Positions 43,962-54,160 of a stretch of 64,000 nucleotides of DNA are shown here, piece by piece (the stretch's first letter is position 1; every line of letters begins with the position of its first letter). Below the pieces are notes generated by a model. It worked only from the letters and a program-made list of their open reading frames with translations, ran no database searches and had not been told where the DNA came from. Source of the stretch: Pisolithus tinctorius (Eukaryota; Basidiomycota; Agaricomycetes; Boletales; Pisolithaceae); assembly GCA_024663395.1 (NCBI GenBank), contig JANFAH010000001.1, forward strand, positions 620,001-684,000, in the 5' to 3' direction. The translations under genes and the position numbers were made by a program.

Positions 43962-44807
43962 TGTCATGACCATGACACCAGCATAAGCCCCTGACACCTA
44001 CTCTGCCCTCCTCCGACATGTTCCCGTGCTTCTCCGCCCTCTTCTGACATGTTCCTGCGCTTCTCTGCCCTCCTCCGATGTGTTCCCACGCTCCTCCGAC
44101 CCTCCTGACACGTCTCCGCACCTCTCCAAGGTCCCCTGTCCATGTTCTGACCAACTCCACTCAACTCTGCCCTAGGGTTGGTCATGTGGGCTGTCAGACT
44201 TGCAGCCCTGCATTCTAGATAGGGTTCTGCCCTCGTGTCGGTTTTCTCCATTCTTCCACTCCTTTGGTTTTTACCCTCTCTTCCTCGTTGTAGTAGTTTC
44301 CTTGTCTCAGTTAAGGTCCCCATTGTCCCTACCCTCTATCCCTTGTGTCAGAAGGACTCTAACCCACTATACACTTATTGGCTTACATTCCGTACTACAC
44401 TGCCCTTGACCTACGTCATATATAAGGCCGTGTAGTACTCCGATGTAGTCAGTACAAATATTGAATAAAGTCCCCACCTTCGACTCCCTCTCAGTCCCCT
44501 CCGTAGTTTCATCTCCACTTCCTCTGAGTCCGCTCCACCTCTGAAATACAAGGGCTGAGCTCATGCAAGGGGGCAGCGCACTAGCTGAACCCAATGCCCT
44601 CTCATCCGACCTCCAACCTCTGACCCCCGACTCTGACTCTGACCTCAGCCTCCAAGACTTTCCTTCATACCTCTCCGCTCACTGTTCATTGAATATCTTG
44701 CCACCCAGTGGTCGGATTCGCTTCGGACTTTGACCGCTGTACTCCGCAGCCCAACCCGCTCCAACTCCACCCTAAGAAGGAGCCAGGGGTGTTGTCTGAC
44801 TTTGACA
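43962..44807 (+). repeat. 3' LTR of inner chromovirus
   Basis: 846 bp partner of 34600-35445, preceded by the polypurine tract and followed by AGTTG. Confidence 0.95.
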
Positions 44808-44812
44808 AGTTG

Positions 44813-46845
44813 CCCTTGACTCTACACCTCTTTGTGGCACTGAACTCAATTACACCATGCATGAGAAGGAGCTCCTCACCATCATCTGTGCTCTGAAGAA
44901 ATGGAGGGTGGAGCTGCTTGGTGCTCTGGTGCTGGTATACACAGATCAACTTCAGAGTTTTGCCTTGCAATGTGACCTCTCCCAATGCCAAGCTCACTGG
45001 CAGGAGTACATGTCACAGTTTGATCTGACTATCTGTTATGTTCAGGGCAAGCATAACATTGGAGCCAATGCCTTGTCTCATTGCTCAGACAATGTCCCTC
45101 CTGTTGCCATGATGTCAACAGTTGAAGTGGACAAGTCATTAACAGTAGAGATCCTGAAGGGATATACAGAGGACCCCTTTTGTCAGCATCTCTTCTCACT
45201 ACTTGATTCACTCCCTGGCCTGCAGGAATGTGATGGTTTGTTGTACCTCACAGGCCATCTGGTCATTCCTCACATGCATTCCCTTTGCAAATGCTTCTTC
45301 CATCTTGCCCATGATGCCCTGGGCCACTTTGGCACAGACAAGACATATGCAGCTCTACAAAACTCCTTTTATTGGCCTAATATGCAGTGTGATCTTGCAT
45401 CTGCTTATATCCCCACTTGTACACACTGTATGTGCAACAAGTCTCCAACTATGGCACCAGCAGGCCCCCTGCACCCCTTGCCTGTCCTGGATGCTTGTGG
45501 TGACTCAGTTGCAGTCAATTTCATTGGTCCCTTACCAGAGGATCATGGCTTCAACATGATTGTCACCATGACAGATCATCTTGGTGCAGATATGCATCTT
45601 GTACCTTGTCAAAGTTCCATCACCACTGCTGAGTTCACCTCCCTGTTCTTCGACCACTGGTATTGCAAGAATGGTCTCCCCTTGGAGATCATGTCAGACT
45701 GTGATAAGCTTTTTTTGTCTCATTTTTGGAGGTCACTTCACAAACTGATAGGTGTTAAACTCAAGATGTCATCATCTTACCATCCTCAGAAAGATGGAGC
45801 AAGTGAGCACACCAACAAGACTGTTAACCAGTGCATTCACTTTCACATCAAATGTAATCAGAAAGGCTGGGTCAAGGCCCTGCCTAGGGTGTGCTTCCAT
45901 ATCATGAATACACTTAACAATAGTACAGGGTTTTCACCCTTCCAACTGCACCTTGGATGCTCTCCTCATCTCTGTTGGAGATATATTCTCCCCTGTGTTC
46001 TGCTCACTTTGGTGCGATGTTTGGGTGCTTACATAATCACCTTAGAGCGCACATTTTACCGTAGTTTATTCACTGTTCCCTCAGTAGCTTGTTGCACTAC
46101 TGAGGGTAAGCTCACTTTCACTACCAGTATTATACTTACTGATATCCTGTAGATACCTACAGGTTGGTCTAATACATCAGTAGCTTGTTGCACTACTGAG
46201 GATACCTACAGATCTTTCAACAGTCTCTTGCCCCCTGTCTCCACTTTAGATGCTGACACAGATAGCCACAGTGATGCAGCCAGTTTCCTGGCTCATTTAG
46301 ATATGGACATCCTTGAGTCATGTGATAATCTCCTTGCAGCTAAGGTGGCTCAGGCCCATGTAGCCAATTGCTGTTGCATCCCTGACCCGAGGTTCACAGT
46401 CAGGGACAAGGTTTGGCTATCTACAAAACATTGTCATCATGAGCATATTGCTAATGGTACCAATCATGTAGCCAAGTCTATCCCTCAGTATGATGGACCA
46501 TATACCATCTTATTGGTTTCCCAGAGATGTCTACATACATCCTGGACATACCACATGCATCAAATGCATGTACCACCTTCCATGTTAGCCAACTACATGC
46601 CTTCATGCCCAATAACATGACACTTTTTCCCTCATGAGAGCTACCTTGCCCAGGCCCAGTGGTCACAGTGGACAGTCAGCTGGAAATTTTCATTGAGTGG
46701 ATATTGGACAAAAAGTGGTTGGGAGGTGGAAGAAGTACTTGGTGAGGTGGCTAGGGTTTGGACCAGAGGATGATGAGTGGTTGACAAAAAAGGAGTTGGA
46801 GGATTGTGAGGCATTGGACATTTGGGAAAGGGAGCATCCACCATA
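44813..46845 (+). pseudogene. Outer chromovirus RNase H, integrase and chromodomain
   Basis: Continuation of 31717-34598 after the inner element. RNase H: 'NYTMHEKELLTIICALKKW', 'QGKHNIGANALSHCSDNV'. Integrase: 'HLAHDALGHFGTDKTYAAL', 'CTHCMCNKSPTMAP', 'SVAVNFIGPLPEDHGFN', 'IMSDCDKLFLSHFWRSL' and 'QKDGASEHTNKTVNQ' (DDE residues present, although SDRG has become SDCD). An LTR (45973-46222) interrupts it after 'LGCSPH'. Past the LTR: 'ISQFDGPY'-like 'IPQYDGPYTILLVSQ' and, in another frame at 46695-46845, a chromodomain-like 'KKYLVRWLGFGPEDDEWLTK' with 'ELEDCEALDIWERE' ending TAG. CpG is very scarce here, in keeping with age. Confidence 0.85.
45973..46222 (+). mobile_element. Solo LTR (250 bp), second copy of the 4300 family
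   Basis: TGTTGGAGAT...CTTTCAACA. It shares the ends, the 'ctcagtagcttgttgcactactgag' palindromes (two copies) and 'gatatcctgtag' with the LTR at 4300-4547. Flanks are ATCTC (45968-45972) and GTCTC (46223-46227), a target duplication with one mismatch. It disrupts the integrase of the outer chromovirus. Confidence 0.87.
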
Positions 46846-46928
46846 GAGAGCCAGAGGTTGGAGGTTTGGGAGGTTAGAGTTGGATCAGTGACAATGAAGA
46901 AGTTGAAGAAGATTCACTCAGTAGAAAT

Positions 46929-47083
46929 ATCTGTAGGCTACCTCAGTAGTGAACAAACTACTGAGGGAATACTAGTAGAAAATACTACAAGTAGGTGCGC
47001 TATTTCAGCTTATGTAAGCAGCCAAAACATCGCACAGTGGTCAAGTACCACAGGGGCACTTTATGTTCCCATACACCAGCCCT
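46929..47083 (-). mobile_element. Contracted LTR remnant of the 4300 family
   Basis: On the minus strand this matches 4305-4430 almost base for base ('gaacataaagtgcccctgtg', 'gcttacataagctgaaatag', 'ccctcagtagtttgttcac') and then jumps directly to the region after the second palindrome ('gtagcctacagat'). The roughly 95 bp between the two palindrome copies are missing. Both outer tips are diverged and no target duplication is visible. Confidence 0.82.
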
Positions 47084-47346
47084 ATGGGCAATCCAGGATG
47101 TGTGAGAGTATGGCTTTGGGCTGGGTTTAGCAGATTGGTAAGCATAGGAGGGATTGTAATTTAATTTCAATTTGTTTTTTATAAAATTTATTGAAGCTAA
47201 TGGTATAATGAAACAGTGCAGGTTGTTATGAGGGAAAGAAGAAAGAAAATCCAATATCAGCAGTAGTTTGTTAAAAGTCATCGTGGGAGAGGCTTCACAG
47301 GTTTTGAGAAGTGTTAATTGTGGTTTTAAAATTGGAGATGCATGAC

Positions 47347-48136
47347 TTACAAGTTTGCCAAAGAGAAATCTTGCATGTTGCACTGTGGGAGATGAATAGA
47401 CTCCCTTGAGACCTGTTGTTGATGCATGTGGAAGAGACTTGTGGGCAGGGATGGGAATGGATTGACAGCATGATATAATTTGCTGTGACCTAGTGAAAGG
47501 AGGGGGTCATTGGCGAGAAACTGAATGAACTCTGACATGAGTTTTGGGTTTATGCCAAAGGTGTTGATGGGAATGGCATCTTATGAAGTTTAGCCTTTTT
47601 CTTTTTCTACAGGGGAAGATCTTACTGGATAAAAGCTCAAGTTCAAGTTGTACGGCCTCGTTAATGATTTGTTCAATGATACATGGGTGAGGATGCTGTT
47701 GGAGAAGGCTAAATAGGTGGGAAGCGAACTGGATATGTAGCCAAAGGTCTTGGTAGGTGAGCTCAAAAGCGAAACTCAATCCAGGTAGAAGGTTGTGTTG
47801 CTTAAGCCAAAAGACAGCAGTAAACGAGCTCATGAAAATGATACCGTTCTCAGCAATGAAAGTGATGACACACTCACTGAAACTAGAAGTATGGGGAGAA
47901 AGATGTTGGCGAGTCCACTCCCTTTTTTGTTTTAACCATGGGATGTTCTCTAGGTTCTCGAAGGAAGTGTGTGGTGGCACAGTGCAATCCAGAAAGGTTT
48001 TCATAAGGAGGGAGTAATTTTCACAGTGAATGTTCTCCTTCATGGTCTGAAAGCCATAAAAACTTCGGGCTTCAGCGATTTGCACTTCCAAACAGAATTG
48101 TTTCGCAGGTTCTGGGTTGACTGCATGGTTGACCAT
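47347..48136 (-). CDS. Ribonucleotide reductase small-subunit (R2)-like protein, degenerate
   Basis: ATG about 48136. The product follows the class I R2 ferritin-like fold: 'EARSFYGFQTMKENIHCENY' (helix with the E-x-x-H metal ligands and the radical Tyr four residues after the His), 'FSECVITFIAENGIIFMSSF' (next Glu ligand), 'AVFWLKQHNLLPGLSFAFEL', 'YQDLWLHIQFASHLFSLL', then after intron 47580-47625 (GTAAGA...TAAG, 46 bp, frame kept) 'NTFGINPKLMSEFIQFLAND' and 'LYHAVNPF'. The fifth ligand Glu in the usual DEGLH is replaced (DLWLH) and the first Asp (SDG) seems to be Asn (VNH). The N-terminal part is missing. The reading frame is open yet enzymatic activity is unlikely. Its neighbours are transposons and F-box genes, not nucleotide-metabolism genes. 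Confidence 0.72.
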
Positions 48137-48442
48137 AGCGAGAAATGTTAGATTTGGCAAGTCGCTCGTAGTCTTCGTTCATTAATTGATGCTACTTTTC
48201 CTTACCGTGGGAAACACTTCCTGTTTACAGGTCTACAAGACCACAATACTTAGTCGTTCTCGAGCACTGACAATACAGCATGGTAATGTTTGTTTTTATT
48301 GCCTTCAAATGTTTCATACGTATAAATTAATGGTACAAGGACTTGCGCTATGACTGTGCTTGTAGTTCCAACACCAGGTTCAACACCTGTGTCTCACCCA
48401 TTTGTTTCGTATAGCGTACTTAACTCGCTACTGTAGTAACAC
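48137..48442. other. Upstream region of R2-like gene
   Basis: No coding sequence recognised. It may contain the missing R2 N-terminal exon, but I could not read one. Confidence 0.4.
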
Positions 48443-48600
48443 CACCTCAGATGTTTGCCGCTCGTGCACTCGACTGAGGTGGGTATAGTGTCTTGTTCCG
48501 TGTTTGTGTACTTCGTGCTCACATCGTTACCTCAGATCTCATTATAGGTAATGCAAATACAGACGTTTGCCGCTCGCGCACTCGACTGAGATCTCATTAT
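48443..48600. repeat. Duplicated CpG-rich motif with hairpin arms
   Basis: Two copies of a 26-bp motif beginning GTTTGCCGCTCG and ending GCACTCGACTGAG (48453-48478 and 48565-48590, one or two differences). The first is enclosed by inverted arms CACCTCAG (48443-48450) and CTGAGGTG (48474-48481). The second lies between direct repeats GATCTCATTATA (48535-48546 and 48589-48600). Function unknown. Confidence 0.7.
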
Positions 48601-49334
48601 ATTTCTGTGAAGAAAGACTAGTCTTTGATAAATGAAAAGACACTTGTCATCATCGAGTTCCTGTTGCCAGTGAAGTCGATCTCGAACAAGGCAGATGTCT
48701 TCGGTTGTCCAGAATGAACTTTTGGCTTCCTTATACATCCCCCAGATCTGAAAGGAATGGTGAAAGGAATGGTTGGTAATATTAAATGTGCCTCAAAAGG
48801 TGAGCACAGTACCTTAGGGTATTGAATGGGGAAAAGGATGAATCGTCAGCCTGATTTTCTCAAGAGAGGTTCATCATCTTCATACTTGAAATGGGAATGA
48901 ACTATTGTTGAAAGGCTGTGGGATCTCGCTTACATCAAGTGTGCCAGACATTGCATAAGGTGTTTGATGGTAGTAATGAATGCTTTAATCTGCTTTTGTT
49001 CTATGATGACATCATGACATTTGCCATTGAACTGTTTTTGGCTTTTTAAAAAATTTTTTTTTTTTAATTGACAATACATTGTACTTCAAATGGTACCGGA
49101 TTTGCAGAAGTTTGGCAAAGGTAATAGTGGCTACTGTAGTATGGCACAAAGTAAGAGACAAAGAAGAAATTGAAGAAGCATAGTGATGATGTATATATAT
49201 ATTCACAACATTTGTTCATAGAAACAAGAATGGGGATGGTCATGACTGTGGATGGTTTTGAGATTCTTACCATCACGAAAAAAAGAAAAAATCATTGTCA
49301 TCAGATGTAGAAAGAGGTTCAGGAGTGAAACTCA
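48601..49334. other. Non-coding stretch
   Basis: A/T-rich, with a T-tract at 49050-49064 and 'tatatatatatt' at 49191-49202. I see no supportable gene. Confidence 0.45.
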
Positions 49335-50222
49335 CTACATGACAAGTACTGTAGATGAGATAAATGGAGGTGGTTTACAGCAAACATATCCTCCCAAAGA
49401 CCACTTCAAGTCGGAAATGCCAACTTCAGAGATGCGACCTTCTGTTGTTGAGATGGATGATGACAATGGAAGAAGTTGCATCCACATGCATGAATGGTCG
49501 TGAATACTATGCAAATCGTGTTTGCGACAGCAACGGCCATGGTGTACATTGATACATTTGAGGTAACGAATTCCTCTGTCATGATATTTAAGCAAAGCTT
49601 CTAATGTTGAACGTTTCAGGGCTTGACTGAAGATCACGAAGGGATTAATGAATGAGCATTGCTTCAGAGTTAATTTGGGATAGGTGCAGAAAATGCAATT
49701 GTGGGAGATGAAGTTCATCAGCGCTGTACTATGATAATGAAAGATGGATGAAATGGCTGTAAGAGAAGCCGAAACAATGATGTCAATTTTACACTCCTCA
49801 CGAGCAACAGTGAAGATGGTGGCTACGAGGGAATTGTAGTAGTGAACATCATTGGTGGTGTTGATGTAGATCATATGATAACCTTGAAGTTTTAAGGTGC
49901 ACAAGAGGAAGTCCATGTTTCTTTGTGTGGTGTAAAGGTCGAGATCATGTGGGGTCCATGGTGTCTCTTTCTCAGGAAAGACAAAGTGAAGAGTGGATGA
50001 TCCCGAGATGACAGCATGTCCCAAGCATAAAAGGTCGTATAACTCGTCAGGATTCTCAAAGAATCTTTGTGCAAGAGCTCATCAACAGTATTGCAGGTAT
50101 CATCTCCCACAGTAGACGAGTTGTTTACATGTTAGCATAAGAGTATGAATGTCAGTGAGGTTCAGGAACAATAAGATATCTTGCCATGTTTCTGGTGCAA
50201 GGGAGAAGGGTGGAGCATCCAT
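49335..50222 (-). CDS. F-box protein with nucleotidyltransferase-like motif
   Basis: ATG about 50222. Residues 5-40 are an F-box: 'FSLAPETWQDILLFLNL' and 'IHTLMLTCKQL', a domain that links substrates to SCF ubiquitin ligases. Stops soon after 'CKQLVYCGR' are probably removed by an intron near 50050-50100. The next exon reads 'ALAQRFFENPDELYDLL', 'GHAVISGSSTLHFVFPE', 'WTPHDLDLYTTQRNMDFLL', 'LKLQGYHMIYINTTNDV', reminiscent of the GS...DLDxY pattern in basidiomycete F-box relatives. The C-terminal half has 'KYHDRGIRYLKCINVHHG'. A paralogue lies at 51404 in opposite orientation. The substrate is unknown. Confidence 0.6.
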
Positions 50223-50399
50223 GCTGTAGGGAGGAAACATTAGAAATGCAAGAAGATTTATGGCATAGTTGACCGCACCATCAGTTTGTGGATGATGATG
50301 GTTTGCAAGCAAGGGGGAGGGGATGAACATCACCAGGTTGCAAGTAATGAAGACCGTTGGTTGCCAATGTGCTTCAAAGTCATTTGCAATCATGATGTC

Positions 50400-51400
50400 A
50401 AAAGTCTTTTTGGGATAACAAATTGGAATTAAGGGAAACCAAACAATTACCTACATGGCCAAAAACAAAATGGGTTATGATGTACAACAGGTACCAAATG
50501 CAAGCATAATCGCTGTAGACCATAAGAATGGGGAATAAAGATCTCATTAGTGTTTTTTTTTTTTTTTCACAGCATTATAAATTCTCAGGATACTGCAGAT
50601 CCAACCTTGCATGAATGCATTAGGGAGACAGTAGCAAGCATAAAAAGTAGATTGCTTACTGTCATAAAGCCAAGGCAGCAAGAATAATGTCATGTTCGGC
50701 ATGGAGGTTTAGGGGGAAGTTTTTGGTGTCTACCATTACGAAGAGATAAGTAGCATGAAGGCGATGTGTTTTGTGTGAAGACTCCTCGAAGAAGACAACG
50801 ATTCGATGATTTTTGACAGTGAGGTGTTCTTGGACAACAGTGGAGGAACTTGTGAAGTAATTAGATAACTTGCACACCGAAAGATCTCCTGAGAAATTCT
50901 GCTGGACAGTTATCATGCATGGTCCGGAAGCGCAGTGGTTTCATATGAGGATAGCAGAAATGCAGTAAAATTCAGGTGTGTTACAGGGCATGTGGAGGAA
51001 GCTTGTTAGGAAGGGAGATATGGTATCCTTCAAAGGTCCGCTGCACATCACTAGTCACTCGTGACGACATGTGCAGATTGATGTGCAATTCCTCACAAGC
51101 TACAATGTCAGTGCTTACATCAGTGGAATGCAAAGGAACATTTTGCTCAGAACAACGAAGGTTCTTAGGAAGGGAGATATGGTATTCTTGAAATGTCTGC
51201 AGCGCAACACTAGTTACATCAGTGCAATGCAAAGGAACATTTTTGTCATTGCATTGAAAATCTGGAGTTGTTCAATGCTGCATGCATATACGTGGCTTTG
51301 GCTTCTTTGTGCATTACCCATCAGTCCTTGTGATATGCGTGGAGCAAGGAAGGTGAGACTGGAAAGTGTTGAATAAAAACAGGAAGAAAGACCTCTGACC
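50400..51400. other. Intergenic region with short segmental duplication
   Basis: A minus-strand frame at 50662-50916 ('HRLHATYLFVMVDTKNFPL', 'HAEHDIILAALAL') looks coding-like and may be the end of another F-box-type gene, but I cannot assign it. At 51010-51040 and 51166-51196 the sequence 'taggaagggagatatggta' is repeated, and 'caatgcaaaggaacattttt' versus 'gaatgcaaaggaacattttg' recur at about 51225 and 51126, so a segment of about 155 bp is tandemly duplicated. A poly-T tract is at 50552-50567. Confidence 0.5.
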
Positions 51401-51403
51401 TTA

Positions 51404-52273
51404 ATGGATGAACAGCAGAAACCAGCCTCACTTTTCTTCGTGCCATCAGAAATCTTATTCTCGATCATCGAATTCTTGGATTTGGATGACTGGCAGAAAT
51501 TAATGGAAGCCATACCTTACATGAAGAAATTCATTCATAGCTCTTTGCCCTACTGTCTTCACTGGATGATCAATCAAAATTTTCGTTGTCCTGTCTCCTT
51601 TCTTCACTCGCTCAAGGTTCATAATGCAGTTATCGGTGGATCTGTGCCATTGCGATTGATGTTTGGTGAGCAATGCAAAGATTGGTCACCAAGATCTTTG
51701 GACGTATTCATCGGCTGTAATGAAGCGCAAGCCCTGGGAGAGAGCATACAGAGCGCAGGCTTTCGACGGCTTTCAATTGATGATTGTAGTAATTCAGCTT
51801 GCACAACCTCGCACATCTGATCTATAGAGACCCTGGACAATTCCCATGCATTGCTGGTAGTGTTTGTTGCTCTCTTGCAATGTGCAGTCACACCTATTTT
51901 CGATGCCTGGCATACTATCACTATGAATTTTATTACCATCAGCCATTTTTTTAGTGCATATCCTTCATACACATTGCGATGAAGAGCATTCCTTAATCCA
52001 TGCTATGTAACCAATGTCCAGCAATGCAATGCAATAGCTTCCCATGACATGGAAAAGTATCGGCAAAGAGGGGTTTCTTACCTCAATGAGATGACTACTG
52101 AGGGCGATAATGATGACAGTTTTCAGAGGGTGTGGAACATGCAGGACGATCTCTGCACATCGTTAAAGTTTGATGACAGTGGGAGATGCTTAGGCTTGGT
52201 ACCAGGTCTTCATCATCAGGTAAAGACAGTGTCTTGGAAGCTAGGAGGAATGAGAGGTGGGAAGGAAAGATGA
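51404..52273 (+). pseudogene. F-box paralogue, probably interrupted
   Basis: ATG 51404. F-box: 'FFVPSEILFSIIEFLDLDDW'. Then 'NAVIGGSVPLRLMFGEQCKD' and 'WSPRSLDVFIGCNEAQALGE', aligned in order with 'HAVISGSSTLHFVFPE' and 'WTPHDLDLYTTQRN' of the gene at 49335-50222, so the two are paralogues. TGA follows 'CTTSHI' at 51818-51820, yet the same frame continues with 'LLVVFVALLQCAVTPIFDAW' and, beyond another stop near 51981, 'MEKYRQRGVSYLNEMTTEG' (like 'KYHDRGIRYL') up to 'LCTSLKFDDSGR'. Either the stops are mutations or short introns were missed. Confidence 0.58.
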
Positions 52274-52299
52274 ATGGTGATTCCATATGTTCATGAAAT

Positions 52300-52905
52300 C
52301 CACAAAAAATAGCAAATCTTTTGGGTGTAATTTTTCGTAGCTCAATTTATTAGTATGTCATCACCTCCTCGAAGGCTGGGGCAATGCTACCCTCGAAAAT
52401 GCTTACCTCCACCGAAATCTGCTTTCAAGGGTTGAATTGCTAGACCTGGATTTGTACACAGCTGAATAGGAAAAGGAAAACATTAAATGGAATGAAAATA
52501 AAACAGAGAATGAAAATGAGATAAAAATGGGAACAATGCAGAACAAATGTAGGAAAAGACAATTTCATGGAACACATCAACTTCTTCAACTTTGAACATG
52601 GGCAGAATATTGCGCAACTGTCATAGACTTGTATTACCTTACAAAGCAAAAAGATGTCGACTTTAAATCATCAACACATTTATCTGTGGATGGAACAGAT
52701 GTTGCTGTACTTTTAAATTAATGTCTTCTCATATGTTGTGGAAAAAGTTTATGACGTACGACTTTTCCACAGGGAGTGCTTTTTGAGGGGACAAATTAGG
52801 GTTCACATTTTCTGTAGAGGTTCCAGTTCGCATGTGCTTGATCAACGTAGACGATGGTGGCTGCACTCCATCTCGCTTGCATTTACTGCTGACTGAGAGC
52901 TGTTA
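52300..52905. other. Non-coding stretch
   Basis: No gene recognised. Mostly A/T-rich sequence with 'aaaatgagataaaaatggg'-like repeats near 52490-52540. Confidence 0.4.
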
Positions 52906-52910
52906 ACGCA

Positions 52911-53540
52911 TTAATTAAAAAGACTGTGACATGGTAATTTTTGCGTTACAGAAGGGTTGCTAGCAGGAAGTAACCACACGATGTCCTTAAAGGACAGATA
53001 TACTTTCAAGGAAGTGTAACTGACGTCATCTCGTGTGATCACAAGGTCAAATTCAATGTCGACTTCAACGAAATCTCTGTGATTGAGAGAATCTTCACAC
53101 AAGGGGGAGACTTGGCCACAATCGTCCATATGAAATAAAGTGCCTTCTTCATGGATCCTTTGGACAGAATCGACATGGGATGATTGACTGTCGATGCACA
53201 TGGTTGTCGTCGCGGTCATTGTTGAAGATGGTGCAGAAGCAGAGTAAACCTGCCACTGCAGGAATAGACGATTGGAGTTGTAGCGATGATGAAGAGGCAT
53301 CTGCAGACTTTTACTTGTGAACGTAGCTGCAAGGTTGTGGGAGTCGATTTGGTTTTTCCACACAGAGTCATAAATATCTCCACCACATGTCAACACCAAT
53401 TTTTTGGCAGCATGTCCGTCGCCGTGGTCAATTCTGAGAGCAGAGTTCAGCAAAACCATAAGCATTACTTTAGGAATGATCACCATCGCCAATTCCCATA
53501 CCTCCCTATTTGGAAGGATTGTACGAAGCTGAAAAGCCAC
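52911..53540 (-). CDS. Hypothetical protein, 209-codon frame
   Basis: An open frame without a domain I can name. Its C-terminal half looks protein-like ('DFVEVDIEFDLVITRDDVSY', 'SLKVYLSFKDIVWLLPAS'). The front is Met/Leu-rich ('AMVIIPKVMLMVLLNSALRI') and could be a membrane segment or an artefact. It lies between the F-box pair and the Helitron. It could be a captured or decayed exon. Low confidence as a functional gene. Confidence 0.35.
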   Translation of the reverse strand: MAFQLRTILPNREVWELAMVIIPKVMLMVLLNSALRIDHGDGHAAKKLVLTCGGDIYDSVWKNQIDSHNLAATFTSKSLQMPLHHRYNSNRLFLQWQVYSASAPSSTMTATTTMCIDSQSSHVDSVQRIHEEGTLFHMDDCGQVSPLCEDSLNHRDFVEVDIEFDLVITRDDVSYTSLKVYLSFKDIVWLLPASNPSVTQKLPCHSLFN

Positions 53541-53599
53541 ACAGAGACAGGGAAAAGAGCGCCTGGTGAATCGCAGGGGGGGGATTTATAAATGAGCAT

Positions 53600-54155
53600 G
53601 TTGTTATGACTGGGATTAGAGTTTTTGGGATCCGTGACAACCATTGCCCACAGGCCCATTTGCTCCAAAGAATTGGGGAACCGTTCCCAATCAGCAAGCT
53701 TTCGTCCCTGCACTCAATGTAAGATTGCTCGCTTGTTTTCGTCGGGCCACAAGTCTTTGGAGACATCGTCAACACAGGATGCTATGAACACCATGGAAAA
53801 TGATGAATGTGGCATGTTGAAGACTTCGAAGACTGTAAATTAGTGGTTTTGATGGGATGGACAAACACATACTGACAATGACCATGACATGGAAATGACA
53901 TCATAGTGGAAGCAGTGTATTTGCAATTCAACATGCACGTTCAATTGCAAATAGGGATTAGGGGAAGGGTCAACATAGGGGGAGAGCTAGCTTTCGGTCA
54001 AGAAATGGGTGTCAGCAGGCTTCGAAGAAATGAAAAGCAAAGGGGGAGAAAAATTTTTTTAAAAAGACAAAAAAGAAAAAAAATGTAGGATCCTGACTAT
54101 GGTGATTAGGTTTGGATTTCCGTGACAGCAGCAAACGATTTAATTTGTGCACAGA
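53600..54155. other. Non-coding stretch downstream of Helitron ORF
   Basis: Contains A-rich tract 'aaaaagacaaaaaagaaaaaaaa' (about 54060). A Helitron 3' end (hairpin plus CTRR, on minus) should lie in or left of this stretch, but I could not identify one. Confidence 0.35.
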
Positions 54156-54160
54156 GATCA

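Larger units (their letters stand above)
34600..44807 (+). mobile_element. Inner Ty3/Gypsy chromovirus, AGTTG-flanked
   Basis: 10,208-bp complete LTR element. Both LTRs are 846 bp (TGTCATGACC...TTTGACA), with target duplications AGTTG at 34595-34599 and 44808-44812. A polypurine tract 'aagggggggata' (about 43949-43960) stands before the 3' LTR. Internal order: gag, protease, RT, RNase H, integrase, chromodomain. Two secondary insertions enlarge it: a foldback element (38341-39913) and a roughly 1.8-kb block (about 40556-42390). Four in-frame TGA codons interrupt otherwise readable frames. It sits in the RNase H region of the outer chromovirus, whose frame resumes at 44813. Confidence 0.96.

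Noticed and set aside
47347..48136. Viral origin of the R2-like gene
   Set aside because: No neighbouring viral hallmark gene is present and it has a fungal-style intron; the idea is kept only as an open alternative.
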